Positions 34,770-42,775 of a stretch of DNA of 64,000 bases are shown here, piece by piece. Source of the stretch: Oscillospiraceae bacterium (GTDB taxonomy: Bacteria; Bacillota; Clostridia; Oscillospirales; CAG-382); the NCBI GenBank assembly GCA_015064895.1, contig SVRI01000001.1, forward strand, positions 266,787-330,786, written 5' to 3'. Positions within the stretch are counted from its first letter, which is position 1. The number at the start of each line of letters is the position of its first letter. The translations under genes were made by a program, and so were the position numbers. The notes under the pieces were generated by a model, which worked only from the letters and a program-made list of their open reading frames with translations, made no database searches and was not told the origin of the DNA.

Positions 34770-36530
34770 ATGACAGTTCAAAACGTATTAACTATGTTAA
34801 TGGGTCTTGTGCTTTTCCTCTTTGGTATGAACCTTATGGGTGAAGCACTCGAAAAACGCGCGGGGAATAAACTCAAAGATATTCTCGCAACACTTACATC
34901 AAGTAAAATCAAGGGCTTTATACTCGGTCTTGTGGTTACTTGTGTTATTCAGTCTTCCTCGGCAACAACTGTTATGGTGGTCGGTTTTGTAAACTCGGGT
35001 ATCATGACACTCGGTCAGGCAATTCCCGTTATTATGGGTGCCAACATCGGTACAACTATCACCTCATGGATTCTGTCGCTTTCGGGACTTTCCGGTTCAG
35101 CATGGTACATCACAATGTTCAAACCCGCAACCTTTGTTCCGATACTTGCCGTAATAGGTATAGTGTGCTTTATGTTCCTCAAAAAGGCAAAGTACAAGGA
35201 TGTAGGTCTTATACTTATTGGCTTTTCAACCCTCATGTTCGGTATGGAAACCATGTCGGGTGCCGTTAAGGTGCTTAAAGACGTTCCCGAATTTGCAAGT
35301 CTTCTTACGAAATTTGAAAATCCCATACTCGGTGTTATTGCCGGTGCAGTTATCACGGGTATCATTCAGTCGTCCTCGGCTTCCGTCGGTATCCTTCAGG
35401 CACTTGCCGGAGCTACCGGTGCGGTTACAATAGGTGCAACCGTTCCCATTATAATGGGTCAGAATATCGGTACATGTGTTACTGCCATGATTTCCTCTGT
35501 AGGAGCAAACAAGAACGCAAAGAGAACGGCGGCAGTGCACCTTTACTTCAACATAATCGGTACGGTTGTGTCGTTAACGATATATTCGATAGTGACAAGC
35601 TTTATTCATATCCCTGTTCTTTCGCAGTCAGCCGACCAGTTCAGCATAGCAGTTGTGCATACGGCGTTTAACGTTATCTGTACGCTTATTCTCTTCCCGT
35701 TTGCTTCCCAGCTTGAAAAGCTTGCTGTAAAAACAGTCGGAAACAAGAAGGGCGAGGTTGACAAGACTATCATGCTTGACGAACGTCTTATCGCAACTCC
35801 TGCAATTGCAATTGCACGTTGTAAGGAAGTTGTAAACGATATGTCAAAGCTTTCGGTTGATGCACTTGGCAAAACGTTTGATATGTTCGGTTCTTTCAGC
35901 GAAAAGACCTACGACGAAATCCAAAGACTTGAGGATGAGGTCGACAAGTATGAGGATACAGTCGGTACATATCTTGTAAAGCTTTCGGCTTCAAATCTCA
36001 CTCCCGAAAACTCAAGAGAGGTTACAAAGCTTCTCCACACCATCGGCGACCTTGAAAGACTGTCTGACCACGCAGTAAATATCGCAAAGTCATTGCAGGA
36101 AATGTCGGATAAGAAGCTTAGATTCTCCGAAAAGGCAAACAAGGAAATTGCAACAATGATTGAGGCTGTGCGTGAAATCACATATCTTGCACATAATTGC
36201 TTTGTTGACAGCAACCTTAAAACAGCATATCTTGTAGAACCTCTTGAACAGGTTATCGACTACTTAAAGGCTGAAATTAAGAAGGGCCATATCCAGAGAC
36301 TCCAAAAGGAAGAATGTACAATCGAAATGGGATTTGTGCTTTCCGACCTTATCACAAACCTCGAACGTGTTTCCGACCATTGCTCGAATATCGCAGGCTG
36401 CGTAATCGAGCTTACAAAGGACGAGCTTTCCTTGCATGAATACTACCACGAAATCAAGGACGGCGACGACTTCAGAACGGAATACTTCAACAAGAAGTAC
36501 AATATGTACATGGAAAAGTACGCTATATAA
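34770..36530 (+). CDS. Na+/phosphate cotransporter with C-terminal PhoU-like domain
   Basis: 586 residues. Two inverted membrane repeats each carry the family QSSSA signature (VIQSSSATTVMVVGF near residue 52; IIQSSSASVGILQAL near 200). The cytoplasmic C-terminus from about 345 is a PhoU-like helical bundle (LLHTIGDLERLSDHAVNIA; LERVSDHCSNIAGCV). Family members take up phosphate with sodium. AAGGAGAAAG lies before the ATG. Single-gene unit with its own terminator. Confidence 0.93.
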   Translation: MTVQNVLTMLMGLVLFLFGMNLMGEALEKRAGNKLKDILATLTSSKIKGFILGLVVTCVIQSSSATTVMVVGFVNSGIMTLGQAIPVIMGANIGTTITSWILSLSGLSGSAWYITMFKPATFVPILAVIGIVCFMFLKKAKYKDVGLILIGFSTLMFGMETMSGAVKVLKDVPEFASLLTKFENPILGVIAGAVITGIIQSSSASVGILQALAGATGAVTIGATVPIIMGQNIGTCVTAMISSVGANKNAKRTAAVHLYFNIIGTVVSLTIYSIVTSFIHIPVLSQSADQFSIAVVHTAFNVICTLILFPFASQLEKLAVKTVGNKKGEVDKTIMLDERLIATPAIAIARCKEVVNDMSKLSVDALGKTFDMFGSFSEKTYDEIQRLEDEVDKYEDTVGTYLVKLSASNLTPENSREVTKLLHTIGDLERLSDHAVNIAKSLQEMSDKKLRFSEKANKEIATMIEAVREITYLAHNCFVDSNLKTAYLVEPLEQVIDYLKAEIKKGHIQRLQKEECTIEMGFVLSDLITNLERVSDHCSNIAGCVIELTKDELSLHEYYHEIKDGDDFRTEYFNKKYNMYMEKYAI

Positions 36531-36534
36531 AAAA

Positions 36535-36559
36535 GTGCCGTCGTAAGACGGCACTTTTT
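36535..36559 (+). terminator. Terminator of the phosphate cotransporter gene
   Basis: Perfect stem GTGCCGTC-GTAA-GACGGCAC followed by TTTTT, five bases after the stop. Confidence 0.92.
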
Positions 36560-36681
36560 AGTTAGGAGTTAGGAGTGTAGGGACAGGCGTCCTCGACTGT
36601 CCGAGTTAGGAGTGCGGAATGAGCTGCGGCTCGCCGCTTAGGAGTTAGGAGTTAGGAGTTAGGAGTTAGGAGTTAGGAGTT
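36560..36681. repeat. 9-bp tandem repeat array (GTTAGGAGT) with embedded hairpins
   Basis: Two units of the 9-mer come first, then a GGACAG/CTGTCC hairpin segment and a GCGG/CCGC-rich segment. At least six further consecutive 9-mers run to about 36680. Related to the short array at 27746-27770. Confidence 0.88.
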
Positions 36682-36698
36682 GGGGATGAGATATCAAC

Positions 36699-36722
36699 AA
36701 AAAAAGCCACCCGACGGGCGGC
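36699..36722 (-). terminator. Terminator of the aldose epimerase gene
   Basis: Minus-strand stem GCCGCCC-GTC-GGGTGGC with one mismatch, then TTTTTTT. Confidence 0.85.
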
Positions 36723-36737
36723 TTTGATATTCGTGTA

Positions 36738-37604
36738 CTATGCTTCAACCTTGTATCCAACCGAATATTCTTCACCCGGCTTTAACATTGTGATGTAAGG
36801 CTTGTCCTCGAACTTTCCGCTTTCGCCGATTATCGGAGGGAGTCCGTTCCAGGGTTCAAGACAGAGATAAGGTGACTGCTTGCCCGGTGCTGTCCAGAGA
36901 ACCAGCTCCTTGAAGCCTGTGTAGTCGAATGTAAGGTGAACATCGTTTGTTTCCTTGTTGACAATGGAAACCTTGTTACTCTTTACACCCTTGACAAAGA
37001 GTGCGTCAATGTCGAAGTCTGCGTACTTGAGTTCCCACTGCTTGCCTTCAAGTCTCTTTTCTATAACAAACTCGTCGCAGTACTGTGACTTTTCGTTGCA
37101 GTAGCCGATGTCGCAGTTTTCGTCCTGTTCAAATACAAGCTTGTAGCTTTCGATTCCTTCGGGAAGAAGGAAACCGGGATGACCGCCTACGCAGAAGGGC
37201 ATATCACGCTCATCAAGATTCTTTACGGTAAATGTAGTGGAGAAACCGCTGTCGGAAATTTCGTGTGTTATCTTGAAGGAGAACTTGAAGGGATAATTCT
37301 TGAGTGTTTCGGCTGTTTCACGAAGCTCAAACACAACCTTTGTATCACTTGATTCGATAAGACTGAGTTCACTCTGTCTTACAAAACCGTGACGTGTGGG
37401 TATTTCACACTCCTTGCCTTCAATAAGCGTTTTGCCGTCAACAAGACTGCTGACAAAGGGGAAAAGGGCAGGGGCTCTGCCGGGCCAGTACTTTTCGTCG
37501 CCGGTCCATACGTATTCCTTGCCGTTCTTCTTGTAGGAGATAAGCTCACCGCCGAGAGTTCTTGCGGTAGCCTCAATGCCGTTTTTCTTTAATGTTACGT
37601 TCAT
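36738..37604 (-). CDS. Aldose 1-epimerase family protein (LacX-like)
   Basis: 288 residues of the galactose-mutarotase-like beta-sandwich fold. IPTRHGFVRQSEL and CVGGHPGFLLPEG hold the conserved His residues of the catalytic site; the end has ELVLWTAPGKQSPYLCLEPWNG. Interconverts sugar anomers, likely supporting galactose or a related hexose released by the nearby glycosidases. AAGGAGG lies before the ATG. Confidence 0.88.
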   Translation of the reverse strand: MNVTLKKNGIEATARTLGGELISYKKNGKEYVWTGDEKYWPGRAPALFPFVSSLVDGKTLIEGKECEIPTRHGFVRQSELSLIESSDTKVVFELRETAETLKNYPFKFSFKITHEISDSGFSTTFTVKNLDERDMPFCVGGHPGFLLPEGIESYKLVFEQDENCDIGYCNEKSQYCDEFVIEKRLEGKQWELKYADFDIDALFVKGVKSNKVSIVNKETNDVHLTFDYTGFKELVLWTAPGKQSPYLCLEPWNGLPPIIGESGKFEDKPYITMLKPGEEYSVGYKVEA

Positions 37605-37641
37605 AATATGCCTCCTTGGAGTATTTTTGTTTTACAAAAAC

Positions 37642-37670
37642 AGTATAAAACAAAACGGAGTTTTTTTCAA
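37642..37670 (-). promoter_or_regulatory. Promoter of the aldose epimerase gene
   Basis: Minus strand TTGAAA, 17 bp, TATACT, about 40 bp upstream of the ATG. Confidence 0.65.
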
Positions 37671-37679
37671 GTATCCGGG

Positions 37680-37708
37680 TTGACTTTTTGAGATTAATTA
37701 TGTAGAAT
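37680..37708 (+). promoter_or_regulatory. Promoter upstream of the second WbsX-like gene
   Basis: TTGACT, 17 bp, TAGAAT. It ends eight bases before the MITE-like element, which therefore forms the leader of the transcript. Confidence 0.65.
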
Positions 37709-37716
37709 TATCGTAT

Positions 37717-37841
37717 AAGCCTTCCCCGAAGAACGGGGAAGGTGTCACGAAGTGACGGATGAGGATGAATTCGGAATGTTTTGGTATCACCTCCTCAGTC
37801 ACCTTGCGGTGACAGCTCCCCCTTTATAAAGGGGAAGCCTT
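37717..37841. mobile_element. MITE-like palindromic element, copy 2
   Basis: 125 bp with ends AAGCCTTCCCC and GGGGAAGCCTT (one mismatch as inverted repeats). The arms contain GGTGTCACGAAGTGACGGATG and CAGTCACCTTGCGGTGACAGC, clearly related to the element at 23123-23288. It would fold into one long hairpin in the 5' leader of the next gene. Confidence 0.78.
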
Positions 37842-37868
37842 GAAGACTTCGTCGAAAGGATGAAATAT

Positions 37869-38978
37869 ATGTCACAAAAATACGACGTTGCAGCATTTAT
37901 ATGGCCGTCTTACACAGGCGATGAACCCAGAAGCAGAATTTTCTGGCCCGAGGGTTACGGCGAATGGCAGACGGTAAAGGCGTTCAAAGGATATATACCC
38001 GAGGAAAAATGGCCGAGAAAACCGCTGTGGGGATATGTCAATGAAGCAGATCCCTATGTTATGGAAATGGAAATTGAGGCGGCGGCAAGCCACGGTGTAA
38101 ATGTATTTATCTATGACTGGTACTGGTTTGACGGACGTCCTTTTCTTGAACAGTGCCTTGACAACGGTTACCTTAAGGCGAGAAACAATGATAAGGTGAA
38201 GTTCTATATCATGTGGGCAAACCATACGGCAACAAGCCTTTGGGATAAAAGAACGGCAGAGCTTGGTGTTCCGATTTGGGACGGAGCTGTTGACAGAAAG
38301 AATTTTGATATAATTGTCCGCAAGACGATTGATATGTACTTCTCCCATCCGTCATATTATAAGATAGACGGCAAGCCGGTGTATATGATTTATGACCTTG
38401 CAAACTTAATCAGAGGTCTCGGCGGTATGGAACAAACAAAGAAAGCACTTGATTATTTCAGAGAAGAAACGGTAAAGGCAGGCTATCCCGGTCTTGAGCT
38501 TCAGTTGACCCTCAGGAGCGAAGGTACTATGAATGCTACCGGCTTTGATGCGGCATTTGACGGAAATCTTGTTGATGCGGTGCATACCCTCGGCTTTGAC
38601 AGCGTGACGCACTATCAGTTCGCCCACTTTGCAAATCTTGACAGGGACTATCTTGAAATACTTGAAGAAGCAAAACAAGAATGGGAAAAGATGGAAAAGA
38701 TGTTTAATATCCCTTATTACCCCCACATTTCGTTGGGCTGGGATACTTCACCGAGATACAATAAGCTTACGGGTGCGGTGGTAAGAAATAACACCCCCGA
38801 AAACATCAAAAAGGGAATGGAAATGGCAAAGGCGTATGTTGATTCTCACAAGAATCTCAAAGCACCCCTTGTCACCGTCAATAGCTGGAACGAATGGACA
38901 GAGACCAGCTACCTTGAACCCGATGACCTTTACGGTTACGGATATCTTGAAGCAATAAGAGATACATTTTTGAATTGA
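37869..38978 (+). CDS. GH99/WbsX-like glycan-active protein
   Basis: 369 residues from ATG 37869 (MSQKYDV); AAAGGA stands eight bases upstream, whereas ATG 37860 is too close to it. It consists of a single WbsX/GH99-like TIM-barrel domain: MEIEAAASHGVNVFIYDWYW, YFSHPSYYKIDGKPVYMIYD, NSWNEWTETSYLEPD. No signal peptide. WbsX-like proteins are annotated as glycosyltransferases, but the fold is shared with endo-mannosidase family GH99; reaction unproven. It shares the core of the larger protein at 3816-6827. Confidence 0.83.
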   Translation: MSQKYDVAAFIWPSYTGDEPRSRIFWPEGYGEWQTVKAFKGYIPEEKWPRKPLWGYVNEADPYVMEMEIEAAASHGVNVFIYDWYWFDGRPFLEQCLDNGYLKARNNDKVKFYIMWANHTATSLWDKRTAELGVPIWDGAVDRKNFDIIVRKTIDMYFSHPSYYKIDGKPVYMIYDLANLIRGLGGMEQTKKALDYFREETVKAGYPGLELQLTLRSEGTMNATGFDAAFDGNLVDAVHTLGFDSVTHYQFAHFANLDRDYLEILEEAKQEWEKMEKMFNIPYYPHISLGWDTSPRYNKLTGAVVRNNTPENIKKGMEMAKAYVDSHKNLKAPLVTVNSWNEWTETSYLEPDDLYGYGYLEAIRDTFLN

Positions 38979-38992
38979 GGATGGTGTTTGAT

Positions 38993-40012
38993 ATGAAAAA
39001 ACTGTTATTATTAATTTTGGCTTTGTTAACGGCATGCTCTGTTTTGCTTTCGGGATGTTATTTGAGTCTGTCGAATGTAGACAATGACCGTGATGACAGC
39101 GATGAGGATGAAGAAGACGAGAGAGGTGAAGCGTTGATTGTTGCCACGGGCGGTAATTCCGGAACTTACTATGCGTACGGTATGGCTATGGCTCACGTAA
39201 TTTCCGATGAAACGGGTATTGAGCTTGACGTTCAGTCAACAGGTGCATCCAAGGCAAACATCCAGCTTATCCGGGCAGGCGAAGCAGATGTCGCCATGGT
39301 TCAGAACGATGTTATGTACTATGCTTATACAGGAATAAATCATTTTGACGGAGAAATGTATCGCGGCTTCTCTGTGTTGGCAACTCTTTATCCGGAGCTT
39401 GTGCAGATTGTTGCAAGAAAGGACAGCGGCATTACAACAGTTTCAGACCTTGCAGGTAAGAGAGTTTCGGTAGGCGATGCAGGCAGCGGTACTGAATTAA
39501 ACGCAAAGCATATTCTTGGCGCATGCGGTATAGATATTGAAAATGATATAGAAAAGTATAACTTTGACTTCGGTAAGTCTGCAGATGCTCTCAAGGAAGG
39601 CACAGTAGATGCATTCTTCTGCGTAGCAGGTATTCCTACAACAGCTATCACAGAGCTTGCAATAAGCCACGAAATCGTTGTTGTTTCCGTAGATGATTAT
39701 GTCTATAACAACCTTTATGACGATTATCAGTTCTATACACAGCAGACAATCCCTGCAGGTACATACAAGGGTGTTGACAAAGATATTAAGACCGTAGCGG
39801 TAATGGCAACATATATCGTTGACAACGACCTCGATGAAGAAACAGTATACGAATTCACAAAGGCTCTCTTTGAAAAGAAGGACGATATTGCCGATGCTCA
39901 TGCAAAGGGTGACGAACTCGATGTAGAAACAGCCATCAACGGTATTCCCGAAGAAGTGCCGATTCATCCCGGTGCAGAAAAGTATTATAAAGAAGCAGGA
40001 ATTATTCGCTGA
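38993..40012 (+). CDS. TAXI-family TRAP transporter solute-binding lipoprotein, paralogue 1
   Basis: 339 residues from ATG 38993 (MKKLLLLILALL), which gives a clean lipoprotein signal peptide with LLSGC. The earlier TTG and ATG codons lack it. TAXI receptor motifs: TGGNSGTYYAYGMAMA, STGASKANIQLIRAGEADVAM, GKRVSVGDAGSGTELNAK, DAFFCVAGIPTTAI. The linker after the cysteine is very acidic. It is about 60 percent identical by eye to the receptor at 41602 and has no permease of its own. It has its own terminator. Confidence 0.9.
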   Translation: MKKLLLLILALLTACSVLLSGCYLSLSNVDNDRDDSDEDEEDERGEALIVATGGNSGTYYAYGMAMAHVISDETGIELDVQSTGASKANIQLIRAGEADVAMVQNDVMYYAYTGINHFDGEMYRGFSVLATLYPELVQIVARKDSGITTVSDLAGKRVSVGDAGSGTELNAKHILGACGIDIENDIEKYNFDFGKSADALKEGTVDAFFCVAGIPTTAITELAISHEIVVVSVDDYVYNNLYDDYQFYTQQTIPAGTYKGVDKDIKTVAVMATYIVDNDLDEETVYEFTKALFEKKDDIADAHAKGDELDVETAINGIPEEVPIHPGAEKYYKEAGIIR

Positions 40013-40052
40013 TTGAACTTATTTTATGAATTTAAAAAGTGTAAATAATTCA

Positions 40053-40080
40053 GAAATCCGCCGTCGGCGGATTTCTTTTT
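40053..40080 (+). terminator. Terminator after TAXI receptor 1
   Basis: Perfect stem GAAATCCGCC-GTC-GGCGGATTTC followed by TTTTTG. Confidence 0.92.
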
Positions 40081-40091
40081 GTGTTATGGGA

Positions 40092-41201
40092 TTACTTTAA
40101 ATATCTGTCTGCAAAGTCCATAAAGAGTTTCCAGTCGTGTTCTTCAAGGTTGTGGTCGCCGGGTGCTCTGTGGTAGGCAATTGTACCTTCATGATAAGGT
40201 TTGTTGATTTCGACCTTTTCGTCATCCATGATAAAACCGGGAAGTCCGTAAAGCTCATATACGGGAGAAGCAAGCTTGCAGGAACGAAGTTCTTCATCGG
40301 GACCTGCCCATGCATCATCCTCGTTGCTCTTGACATATAGAGGTCTCGGCGCAATTGCGGCAAGTAACATATGCTGGTCGCAGGGAAGCATTTCTTCTCT
40401 TTCGTTGAACTTGTGATAATTGCCGCAGAACCAGTCGGAAATGTTTATGTTCCATATGCGCTCAACACCTTCGCTGTCGCCTCGTGTAAATGCTGCACCC
40501 GAACAGCCTGAATCGTTGGAAATGCAAAGGGCAAATCTTTTGTCTGTTGCCGATGCCCAGAGAGCCGCTTTGCCTGCACGGGAGTGACCTGAAATTGCAA
40601 CCTTTGTGTGTTCAACATCGATGTCTGTTTCGAGATAGTCCATGATTCTCGAAGCACCGTACGCCCATCCTGAAACATTGCCCCACGAATGGTTGTCTCT
40701 GTCACTTGCATCGGGTTGTACTGCGGCGAAAACGCCCTTTTTGAATTCAGGCTTGTGTATCCAGTCGGGAGAAACATCAAGTGTTGACATTACCGCACAG
40801 CCGTAACCTCTTTTTGCGATTTCCGTTATGGGTAAAAAGTAGTTTTCGGGGTTGTTTACGGGATCAACCTTCTGCATGTGTGATTCGTTGAGTACGTGAA
40901 GGAAAACAGGCACAGGAGTTTTTTTATAGCATTCTTTGGGAAGGAAAAGGGTAAAGGGCATTGAAAAGCCGAGGAAGGATATTGTGATGTCCTTCTTCAC
41001 GAGAGGGTAGGACATGTAGTCCTCTGTAATTCTGTCAACGCTGAAGGATAAATCGTGGGGCTTTTCCATGGGTCTTACGCCGTATATGAAGTTTGATAAA
41101 AGCACCATGATTTCTTCTCGTCTGTAGGTTTCCCAATCGTATACGTTCTGTATTTTTTCTCCGCTTATTGAAATCAGCGGATCAAGGCGTGAGTAGTCCA
41201 T
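40092..41201 (-). CDS. CE15-like glucuronoyl esterase / alpha-beta hydrolase
   Basis: 369 residues. Alpha/beta-hydrolase with the nucleophile elbow SGHSRAGKAALWASATDKR, comparable to the GCSRxGKGAL motif of CE15 glucuronoyl esterases, followed by ISNDSGCSGAA. The likely catalytic His is in APGDHNLEEHDW near the C-terminus. CE15 enzymes cut esters between glucuronoxylan and lignin alcohols. No signal peptide, so it may act on imported fragments. Another acetyl-xylan-esterase-like role is possible. It lies between the two TAXI receptor genes, on the opposite strand. Confidence 0.72.
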   Translation of the reverse strand: MDYSRLDPLISISGEKIQNVYDWETYRREEIMVLLSNFIYGVRPMEKPHDLSFSVDRITEDYMSYPLVKKDITISFLGFSMPFTLFLPKECYKKTPVPVFLHVLNESHMQKVDPVNNPENYFLPITEIAKRGYGCAVMSTLDVSPDWIHKPEFKKGVFAAVQPDASDRDNHSWGNVSGWAYGASRIMDYLETDIDVEHTKVAISGHSRAGKAALWASATDKRFALCISNDSGCSGAAFTRGDSEGVERIWNINISDWFCGNYHKFNEREEMLPCDQHMLLAAIAPRPLYVKSNEDDAWAGPDEELRSCKLASPVYELYGLPGFIMDDEKVEINKPYHEGTIAYHRAPGDHNLEEHDWKLFMDFADRYLK

Positions 41202-41240
41202 GAACTGTTCTCCTTGAGTCTGAATTTTAATATTGTATTC

Positions 41241-41268
41241 AGTATAATACTTTATTCGGATTTGTCAA
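41241..41268 (-). promoter_or_regulatory. Promoter of the CE15-like gene
   Basis: Minus strand TTGACA, 16 bp, TATACT, about 40 bp before the ATG. Confidence 0.7.
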
Positions 41269-41350
41269 TAGAATATTTGCCGTGATAAAAAACAATTTGC
41301 GTAAAAACTTTGCCTTTGGAAATAAGGCTGATTTTTGAAGTAAAATGAAG

Positions 41351-41389
41351 TGCAGGAAGCCCGATTTTGACGGATTTCCTGCATTTTTT
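41351..41389 (+). terminator. Orphan intrinsic terminator in the 400-bp gap
   Basis: TGCAGGAA/TTCCTGCA stem with an inner CCG/CGG pairing, then TTTTTT. No plus-strand gene precedes it, so it may end a small RNA or read-through transcript. Apart from this and two flanking promoters, the gap 41202-41601 holds no coding sequence. Confidence 0.6.
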
Positions 41390-41514
41390 GCATAAACTGA
41401 CGCGGAAATATTCGAAAAACACCCCGTCGTTTAAGTTTCTGACTGCACTTTCTTGCCGAAAAAACATATAAATCTGTAAAAATGTGCAATTTTTGACATA
41501 TTTTATATAAAGTA

Positions 41515-41543
41515 TTGACTTTTTTATGATTCGTAATTATAAT
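41515..41543 (+). promoter_or_regulatory. Promoter of the TAXI-TRAP operon
   Basis: TTGACT, 17 bp, TATAAT, 58 bp upstream of the receptor ATG. Confidence 0.8.
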
Positions 41544-41601
41544 ATGAAGTGAATAATCTCTTTAATAATTATTCAAATAAGAATTTTCGGAGGTAACTCA
41601 A

Positions 41602-42594
41602 ATGAAAAAGACATTATGTCTCGTACTCGCAGTGCTTATGGTTTTCACAGTAGTACTTACAGGCTGTGGAAAGAAAGCGGATGGCGATAATGGCGAAAAG
41701 AAAACTGAAAAGATCATTCTTACAACAGGTGGCGAAGCAGGTACATATTATGGTTACTGCACAGCTATGAGCGGTGTTCTCACAGACAATACTGGAATTG
41801 AATTTAAGGTTCTCACTTCCGGTGGTTCCAAGGCAAACATTCAGCGTATTCAGGTTGAAGATGCAAATATGGCTATTGTTCAGAACGACGTTATGTATTA
41901 TGCATACACTGGTACAGACCTTTTCACCGGTGAACAGACACAGGACTTCTCTGCAATGGCTGTTCTTTACCCCGAACTCTGCCAGATCATCGCTACTAAG
42001 GAAAGCGGCATCAAGACTGTTGCTGACCTCAAAGGTAAGCGTGTATCTGTAGGTGACGCAGGCAGCGGCGTTGAATTCAACGCAAAACAGATTCTTGAAG
42101 CTTACGGCATTGATATGAACAAGGATATTGAAAAGCAGAACCTTGGATTTGATGCTTCCGCTGACGCTCTCAAGGACGGCAAGATAGATGCATTTTTCTG
42201 CGTAGCAGGTATTCCTACAACAGCCATCACAACACTTGCACTCAATAACGAGATTGAAGTTGTTGAAGTGGAAGACGACAAATTCGAAGAACTTGCTTCC
42301 AAGTACGGATTCTATACAAAGCAGATCGTTCCCGCAGGCACATACACAGGTGTTGATGAAGACAAGCAGACTGTTGCAGTTATGGCTACATACATTGTTG
42401 ATAACGACCTTTCTGAAGAAACTGTTTACAACATGACAAAGGCTATGTTTGAAAACAAGGATGCAATCATTGCTGTTCACAAGAAGGGTGAAGAACTTGA
42501 TGTGAACAAGGCGATAGAAGGTATTCCTGCTGAAGTACCCCTCCATCCCGGTGCAGCGAAGTACTACAAGGAAGTTGGCGTACTCGCTGAATAA
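41602..42594 (+). CDS. TAXI-family TRAP transporter solute-binding lipoprotein, paralogue 2
   Basis: 330 residues. Signal peptide with lipobox VLTGCG; same TAXI motifs as the 38993 protein (TGGEAGTYYGYCTAMS, GKRVSVGDAGSGVEFNAK, DAFFCVAGIPTTAI). Its leader GGAGGTAACTCAAATGAAAA is identical to that of the SLH gene at 46873, suggesting strong translation. It binds an organic solute, unknown here, for the TRAP permease encoded 180 bp downstream. A terminator between receptor and permease would keep the receptor in excess. Confidence 0.92.
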   Translation: MKKTLCLVLAVLMVFTVVLTGCGKKADGDNGEKKTEKIILTTGGEAGTYYGYCTAMSGVLTDNTGIEFKVLTSGGSKANIQRIQVEDANMAIVQNDVMYYAYTGTDLFTGEQTQDFSAMAVLYPELCQIIATKESGIKTVADLKGKRVSVGDAGSGVEFNAKQILEAYGIDMNKDIEKQNLGFDASADALKDGKIDAFFCVAGIPTTAITTLALNNEIEVVEVEDDKFEELASKYGFYTKQIVPAGTYTGVDEDKQTVAVMATYIVDNDLSEETVYNMTKAMFENKDAIIAVHKKGEELDVNKAIEGIPAEVPLHPGAAKYYKEVGVLAE

Positions 42595-42625
42595 TATTTA
42601 GATTAACTTGATGTCAAACTAATCG

Positions 42626-42665
42626 CAGCCGTAGTTGTGCTAACGATTACGGCTGTGGTTTTTTA
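42626..42665 (+). terminator. Terminator between TAXI receptor and TRAP permease
   Basis: Stem CAGCCGTA/TACGGCTG with a long loop, followed by TGGTTTTTT. Partial read-through would couple low permease expression to high receptor expression. Confidence 0.8.
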
Positions 42666-42775
42666 TGCGATTATTGTTGGATTTATATATTTTCCTTAGT
42701 GAACGTAATGTGCTTTACGTAGGAGCGTATATAAGTTCAACAGAACAGCAACAACAGAAACAGGAGGAATTTGGT

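Noticed and set aside
41614-42546. 310-codon antisense ORF opposite TAXI receptor 2
   Set aside because: Shadow of a biased gene with clear lipoprotein and TAXI motifs.
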